Assembly: GCA_045106935.1 (NCBI GenBank)
Contig: JBGCFN010000022.1
Span: 1 to 19,452, forward strand
Reading direction: 5' to 3'
From: UBA1858 sp045106935
Lineage (GTDB): Bacteria; Pseudomonadota; Gammaproteobacteria; UBA4575
Length of the DNA: 19,452 bases
In this document: positions 16,303 to 19,452 of the stretch, in pieces
Numbering within the stretch: position 1 is the first letter of the stretch
Layout: each line of letters starts with the position of its first letter
Made by a program: the position numbers and the translations under genes
The notes under the pieces: generated by a model
What the model was told of the DNA's origin: nothing
What the model saw: only the letters and a program-made list of their open reading frames with translations
The model's database searches: none

Positions 16303-16977
16303 TCAAATCTTAGTAAAGTGCAGATCTGGACCGTTATTATCCCCATTTGGTGAAAAGTGTATCCACGGAGATTTATCCGAGAATGCAATTTGCCAATCAT
16401 TTTTTTCTAACGCAATTAACCAACCGATTTGTTTTGCTCCAGCTGTCTCGTGTGAGCGGATAGAGGCAGAATTGTAAGCAGAAATTCTACTGAGTGAATT
16501 TGTGATGTTGCGTTCCTTCATCCAGCTGTCGGCAGTATCCCACAATGCTGCAAAAAGCATTGAAAAGCGTTTTTTTGGTGTGATGTAAACATCGTAATCC
16601 CAGACGGCATTGGCAGGAAAATGATAGGTGGCTCTGAGTTGGTCTTCAATATACTTGGATTTGATTAACCATAGGCATCCTTGAAAAGAATCTTTTTGTT
16701 TGGCGATGAGGCATGTAGAGCCTTGTTCAAAACGGGTATCTATGACTGCTTGGGGGCGTTGTAATTCATCAAGTATTTTTTCAGGCTTTATCAGCCATGT
16801 GAATTCATAGCGATTTAATTTTGATTCTGGAATTCTTGGGTCCAAAGCTATTGGTTGTGAGTAAAATTTGACATGATGCATGTAAATTCCAAACAACTTG
16901 TCTAACAGTTTGCCGATTAAATAGCTAACCGTTGTGACAAAGCCAAACTGTTTTATTAGAGATTTTAGACGCTTCAT
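16303..16977 (-). CDS. GNAT-like N-acyltransferase, probably polysaccharide-related
   Basis: This 224-residue protein is not a named family that I recognise with certainty. The C-terminal half fits a GNAT acyltransferase: FQGCLWLIKSKYIEDQLR (98-115), a D-x-D-x-Y strand at 127-131 (DYDVY) with a basic stretch PKKRF (134-138) in the acyl-CoA-binding position, and SRISAYNSASIRSHETAGA (163-181), where N-x-x-S followed by a glycine is the typical last GNAT block. The N-terminal 40 residues are basic and amphipathic with some hydrophobic character, possibly a membrane-contacting helix. It could acylate a deacetylated amino sugar, complementing the deacetylases, or use the carrier-bound group made by the neighbouring cassette. 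Both are guesses from context. No Shine-Dalgarno sequence precedes the ATG. Confidence 0.7.
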   Translation of the reverse strand: MKRLKSLIKQFGFVTTVSYLIGKLLDKLFGIYMHHVKFYSQPIALDPRIPESKLNRYEFTWLIKPEKILDELQRPQAVIDTRFEQGSTCLIAKQKDSFQGCLWLIKSKYIEDQLRATYHFPANAVWDYDVYITPKKRFSMLFAALWDTADSWMKERNITNSLSRISAYNSASIRSHETAGAKQIGWLIALEKNDWQIAFSDKSPWIHFSPNGDNNGPDLHFTKI

Positions 16978-17075
16978 TTATTTGTATTGAGAATATATCT
17001 GAGTGGTTTGGGCATTCGCTTGCATGCTAGTATTGTCTTGAATCTGTGACGATTTGAAATAGATTAATAAGATTG

Positions 17076-17106
17076 AGTGTATAAAGTAGACTGATTTATA
17101 TACACT
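17076..17106. repeat. 8-bp perfect inverted repeat AGTGTATA-N15-TATACACT
   Basis: The two arms are exact reverse complements separated by 15 bases, so their centres lie about 23 bp (two helical turns) apart, as in sites bound by paired regulator dimers. It is not followed by a T run and is not a terminator. The TGTATA/TATACA arms loosely recall TyrR boxes (TGTAAA-N6-TTTACA) but the spacing differs, so I do not call it one. Confidence 0.4.
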
Positions 17107-17223
17107 AGGTCTATTATTCCGACTAATGGCAAATCATATTTTTAAAGGCTGGTAACAAGGCTGACATGGCTTAAGCATCGTTAGCTACTTTAGCATGATC
17201 TGGCCGCTGAATAACCGGCATGA

Positions 17224-17237
17224 ATTCAAATTTGAAT
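17224..17237. promoter_or_regulatory. 14-bp perfect palindrome ATTCAAATTTGAAT upstream of pheA
   Basis: A continuous, spacer-free palindrome ends 55 bases before the pheA start, a plausible place for a repressor operator or activator site. Being AT-rich, it could arise by chance, and no regulator gene is adjacent. Confidence 0.4.
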
Positions 17238-17292
17238 GAAGCAAGCTGGATTAATATTTGTATATCAGAAAATACACCATAATTGATTGAGC

Positions 17293-18375
17293 ATGAAAAA
17301 AAGTCTTAAAGACCTTCGAGTTGAGATCGACAATATCGATGAGCAGTTGTTGGCGTTAATCACGGCGCGAGCAAATTGTGCTTTGGAGGTGGGTGCGTGT
17401 AAAAAAGAAAATGGCGAAGATGACTGTCAATTCTATCGGCCTGAGAGAGAAGCAAATATCTTGCGGAAAGTGGCTGAAAGAAATTCAGGCCCACTTGCGG
17501 ACGAAGAAATGGCACGACTATTTCGTCAAATCATGTCAGCCTGCCTAGCCGTCGAGCGACAGTTAAATATTGCATTTTTAGGCCCAGCAGCCACCTTTAC
17601 AGAAGAGGCGGCGTTAAAGCACTTTGGTCATTCGGTGCGAACCACTGCAATAAATTCCATCAGCGAAGTGTTTAGAGAAGTGGAATCAGGCGCGGCGAAT
17701 TATGGGGTTGTGCCTATTGAAAATTCTACTGAAGGTGTGATTACTCATACTTTAGATAATTTCACTCGCTCTTCACTTAAGATTGTGGGTGAGGTGGAAT
17801 TGCGCATTCATCATTTCTTGTTATCTCAAGAAACTGATTTAAACAAAATTACACAAATTAATTCCCATCAACAGTCATTAGCGCAGTGTCGTAAATGGTT
17901 GGATGCTAATGCTGGGGCGATACCAAGAGAAGCCGTGGGTAGCAATGCGCAAGCAGCATTGATTGCGCAACAGCAAACCAACGTGGCTGCGATCGCCAGT
18001 CGCTCTGCGGCAGAAAAATATAACTTAAATGTGTTGGCTAGTAATATTGAAGATATGCCAGACAACACCACGCGCTTTTTAATTATTGGTTCAAATACAG
18101 TGGCAGCCTCGGGTGTTGATAAGACAAGCCTATTGGTTAGCGCGCCCAATAAACCAGGTGCGTTATACAGTTTGCTTCAACCTTTCGCCAAGCATGATGT
18201 GAGTATGACGCGTATTGAATCTCGTCCTTCGCATAGTGCAAATTGGGAGTATGTTTTCTTTTTAGATCTTGAGGGTCATGTTGAAGATAAGCCGCTTAAA
18301 CTCGCCTTGCAGGAATTGAGTGAAGTGTCAGATATGATCAATATCCTTGGTTCTTACCCTAAAGCTGTTTTATAA
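17293..18375 (+). CDS. pheA: P-protein: chorismate mutase / prephenate dehydratase
   Basis: This bifunctional enzyme converts chorismate to prephenate and then to phenylpyruvate in phenylalanine synthesis. The 360 residues contain, in order, an AroQ chorismate mutase domain (about 1-90), a prephenate dehydratase domain (about 91-270) with PIENSTEG (141-148) and the catalytic NTTRF (258-262, Thr260), and a C-terminal ACT domain (about 278-358) with GALY (289-292) and ESRPS (309-313), which bind phenylalanine for feedback inhibition. Length and motifs are those of a normal active enzyme. I chose ATG 17293; a TTG at 17287 would add two residues, and no Shine-Dalgarno sequence supports either. 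tyrA begins 10 bases after the stop, so the two are co-transcribed. Confidence 0.95.
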   Translation: MKKSLKDLRVEIDNIDEQLLALITARANCALEVGACKKENGEDDCQFYRPEREANILRKVAERNSGPLADEEMARLFRQIMSACLAVERQLNIAFLGPAATFTEEAALKHFGHSVRTTAINSISEVFREVESGAANYGVVPIENSTEGVITHTLDNFTRSSLKIVGEVELRIHHFLLSQETDLNKITQINSHQQSLAQCRKWLDANAGAIPREAVGSNAQAALIAQQQTNVAAIASRSAAEKYNLNVLASNIEDMPDNTTRFLIIGSNTVAASGVDKTSLLVSAPNKPGALYSLLQPFAKHDVSMTRIESRPSHSANWEYVFFLDLEGHVEDKPLKLALQELSEVSDMINILGSYPKAVL

Positions 18376-18385
18376 AGTTAATCCA

Positions 18386-19249
18386 ATGGTGAAAACAATT
18401 TGTATCATTGGTGTCGGCCTCATTGGGGGATCATTAGCGAGCGGGCTGCGCAAGCAAAACTGGTGTGAATCTGTCGTTGGCATCGATCAACAGCAGCATG
18501 CAATTGACGAAGCTATGCGTCTCGGTGTTATAGATGATGGTTACACAAGTGTTAGTGACTGTCCTGTTGTTCCGGATCTTGTTGTCATTGCCGTGCCTGT
18601 ATTAAATATCGCAGCTATATTCGAGCAATTAACGCCGTGGCTAGATAAGTGTATGGCGATCACTGATGTGAGTAGTACTAAGCAGAGTGTCATCGATGAT
18701 TTTAATCGAGTATTTCCAGATTTGTTATCGCATTGTTTTGTTCCAGGACACCCGATTGCGGGAAGAGAGCAAAGTGGCGTCGGTGCTGCTATTGACGATT
18801 TATTTAATCATAGAAAGGTTATTTTGACTCCTGTAGAACAGACTGCTAAAAATAGTTTAAGTCTCGTTACAGACATGTGGCAGCAAGTTGGCGCCAATGT
18901 TGAACAGCTGGAAGCAAAGGTTCACGATCAAATTTTGGCGGCAACGAGTCACTTGCCTCATGCGTTAGCTTTTTCTTTAGTTCATTGCTTGTCTACGCAG
19001 TCACACACAGAAGAGATATTCCGGTATGCGGCAGGAGGTTTTGCAGATTTCACGAGGATAGCTTCAAGTGATCCTACAGTGTGGAGAGATATCTGTTTGT
19101 CGAATCGTGAAGAATTGCTAGAGGCTTTGTCTCATTTTGATAAAAGTTTGCAACAGTTACGTGATGGTTTGCAGGCAAGTGATGGCAATGCGTTGGAAAA
19201 AATATTTATAGATGCTAAGAATGCGCGAGATAAATATTCAAGTTGTTAG
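18386..19249 (+). CDS. tyrA: prephenate dehydrogenase (TyrA family)
   Basis: This enzyme oxidatively decarboxylates prephenate (or arogenate) to 4-hydroxyphenylpyruvate (or tyrosine) using NAD(P). The 287-residue monofunctional protein has an N-terminal Rossmann motif GVGLIGGS (9-16), followed by VVGID with an acidic residue at the end of the second strand favouring NAD. HPIAGRE (122-128), ATSHLPH (186-192) with the catalytic-region histidine, and GFADFTRIASSDPTVWRDI (218-236) are all family signatures. There is no fused chorismate mutase or ACT domain, so tyrosine feedback is not evident. I chose ATG 18386, which puts the Rossmann strand at the N-terminus; the frame is open upstream into pheA but the extra residues look unrelated. 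aroA follows after 39 bases. Confidence 0.93.
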   Translation: MVKTICIIGVGLIGGSLASGLRKQNWCESVVGIDQQQHAIDEAMRLGVIDDGYTSVSDCPVVPDLVVIAVPVLNIAAIFEQLTPWLDKCMAITDVSSTKQSVIDDFNRVFPDLLSHCFVPGHPIAGREQSGVGAAIDDLFNHRKVILTPVEQTAKNSLSLVTDMWQQVGANVEQLEAKVHDQILAATSHLPHALAFSLVHCLSTQSHTEEIFRYAAGGFADFTRIASSDPTVWRDICLSNREELLEALSHFDKSLQQLRDGLQASDGNALEKIFIDAKNARDKYSSC

Positions 19250-19288
19250 TATCAAGACATTAATTTAAATTTTTAAGTACCTATTATT

Positions 19289-19452
19289 TTGAAATATATT
19301 GTAGAACCTCGCAAAAATGCTCAGGGTGAAATCACCGTCCCTGGAGATAAGTCCATCTCGCATCGATCAATTATGTTGGCCTCAATCGCTGAAGGCACCT
19401 CGCGCGTGCGTGGTTTCTTGGAGGGTGAAGATTGTTTGTCGACGATGAATGC
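19289..19452 (+). CDS. aroA: 3-phosphoshikimate 1-carboxyvinyltransferase (EPSP synthase), 5' end only
   Basis: Only the first 54 codons are in the window; the gene runs off the right edge. The protein begins MKYIVEPRKNAQGEITVPGD and continues with GDKSISHRS (19-27), whose Lys21 binds phosphoenolpyruvate/phosphate, then a Gly-Phe-Leu-Glu-Gly-Glu-Asp segment. This is the unmistakable N-terminus of EPSP synthase, which joins shikimate-3-phosphate and PEP on the way to chorismate. The start appears to be TTG at 19289, because an in-frame stop (TAA, 19274-19276) lies shortly upstream and no ATG or GTG fits. There is no Shine-Dalgarno sequence. Placement after pheA-tyrA is a common gammaproteobacterial arrangement. 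Confidence 0.93.
   Translation, partial: MKYIVEPRKNAQGEITVPGDKSISHRSIMLASIAEGTSRVRGFLEGEDCLSTMN

Larger units (their letters stand above)
16978..17292. promoter_or_regulatory. intergenic region upstream of pheA with two symmetric elements
   Basis: This 315-base gap separates the - strand acyltransferase from pheA. I see no gene and no Phe-rich leader peptide with an attenuator. Two symmetric elements stand out: AGTGTATA (17076-17083) facing TATACACT (17099-17106), and a 14-bp perfect palindrome at 17224-17237 centred on AAATTT. They are candidate operator sites for the aromatic amino acid operon or for the divergent gene. No strong -35/-10 pair was found. Confidence 0.35.

Noticed and set aside
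18347..18385. Extended tyrA start at 18347 overlapping the end of pheA
   Set aside because: The 13 extra residues resemble no TyrA N-terminus, and the Rossmann strand should begin near residue 5, as it does from ATG 18386.
1..19452. Mobile elements, CRISPR arrays, phage genes, toxin-antitoxin or defence systems
   Set aside because: I read the coding frames and the gaps for transposase, integrase, regularly spaced repeats and att-like direct repeats, and found none.

Overview
The window looks like chromosomal DNA from a fairly AT-rich (about 40% GC by eye) gammaproteobacterium. It holds a large part of an exosortase A (XrtA/PEP-CTERM) exopolysaccharide locus, followed by the start of a housekeeping aromatic amino acid cluster. 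The gammaproteobacterial call is an inference from the XrtA locus type and the pheA-tyrA-aroA arrangement; no genus can be named.

Positions 1-6951 (+ strand) form a co-directional run of surface polysaccharide genes: an XrtA-type polysaccharide deacetylase whose reading frame is open to the window edge, a FemAB-like protein, two GT4-type glycosyltransferases, a second NodB-type deacetylase, and a multi-membrane-segment ligase of the O-antigen ligase/polymerase kind. At 7021-8853 (- strand) lies an asparagine-synthase-like protein that lacks the N-terminal catalytic cysteine of glutamine amidotransferases.

Positions 9201-14690 hold a secreted TPR protein and then a compact acyl-activation cassette. 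The + strand carries an acyl carrier protein and two alpha/beta-hydrolase-fold proteins; the - strand carries an AMP-forming ligase followed by a PLP-dependent decarboxylase. These five families travel together in XrtA loci, but as far as I know their product is not established. A separately promoted wecB (UDP-GlcNAc 2-epimerase) follows at 15022-16113 and probably supplies UDP-ManNAc.

Positions 16153-16977 (- strand) hold a GNAT-type acyltransferase and a tRNA-like gene with an encoded CCA end but an abnormal anticodon loop and T stem. From 17293 the + strand runs pheA (P-protein), tyrA and the first 54 codons of aroA, the shikimate-derived Phe/Tyr branch.

Taken together, the locus assembles, trims, decorates and ligates a polysaccharide. 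The most open question is what the carrier-protein cassette makes and transfers. The exosortase itself, the chain-length/export genes and any PEP-CTERM substrate are not in this window and presumably lie upstream. I saw no insertion sequence, CRISPR array, integrase or plasmid feature. Most genes lack a recognisable Shine-Dalgarno sequence, so starts were chosen mainly from remembered family N-termini.
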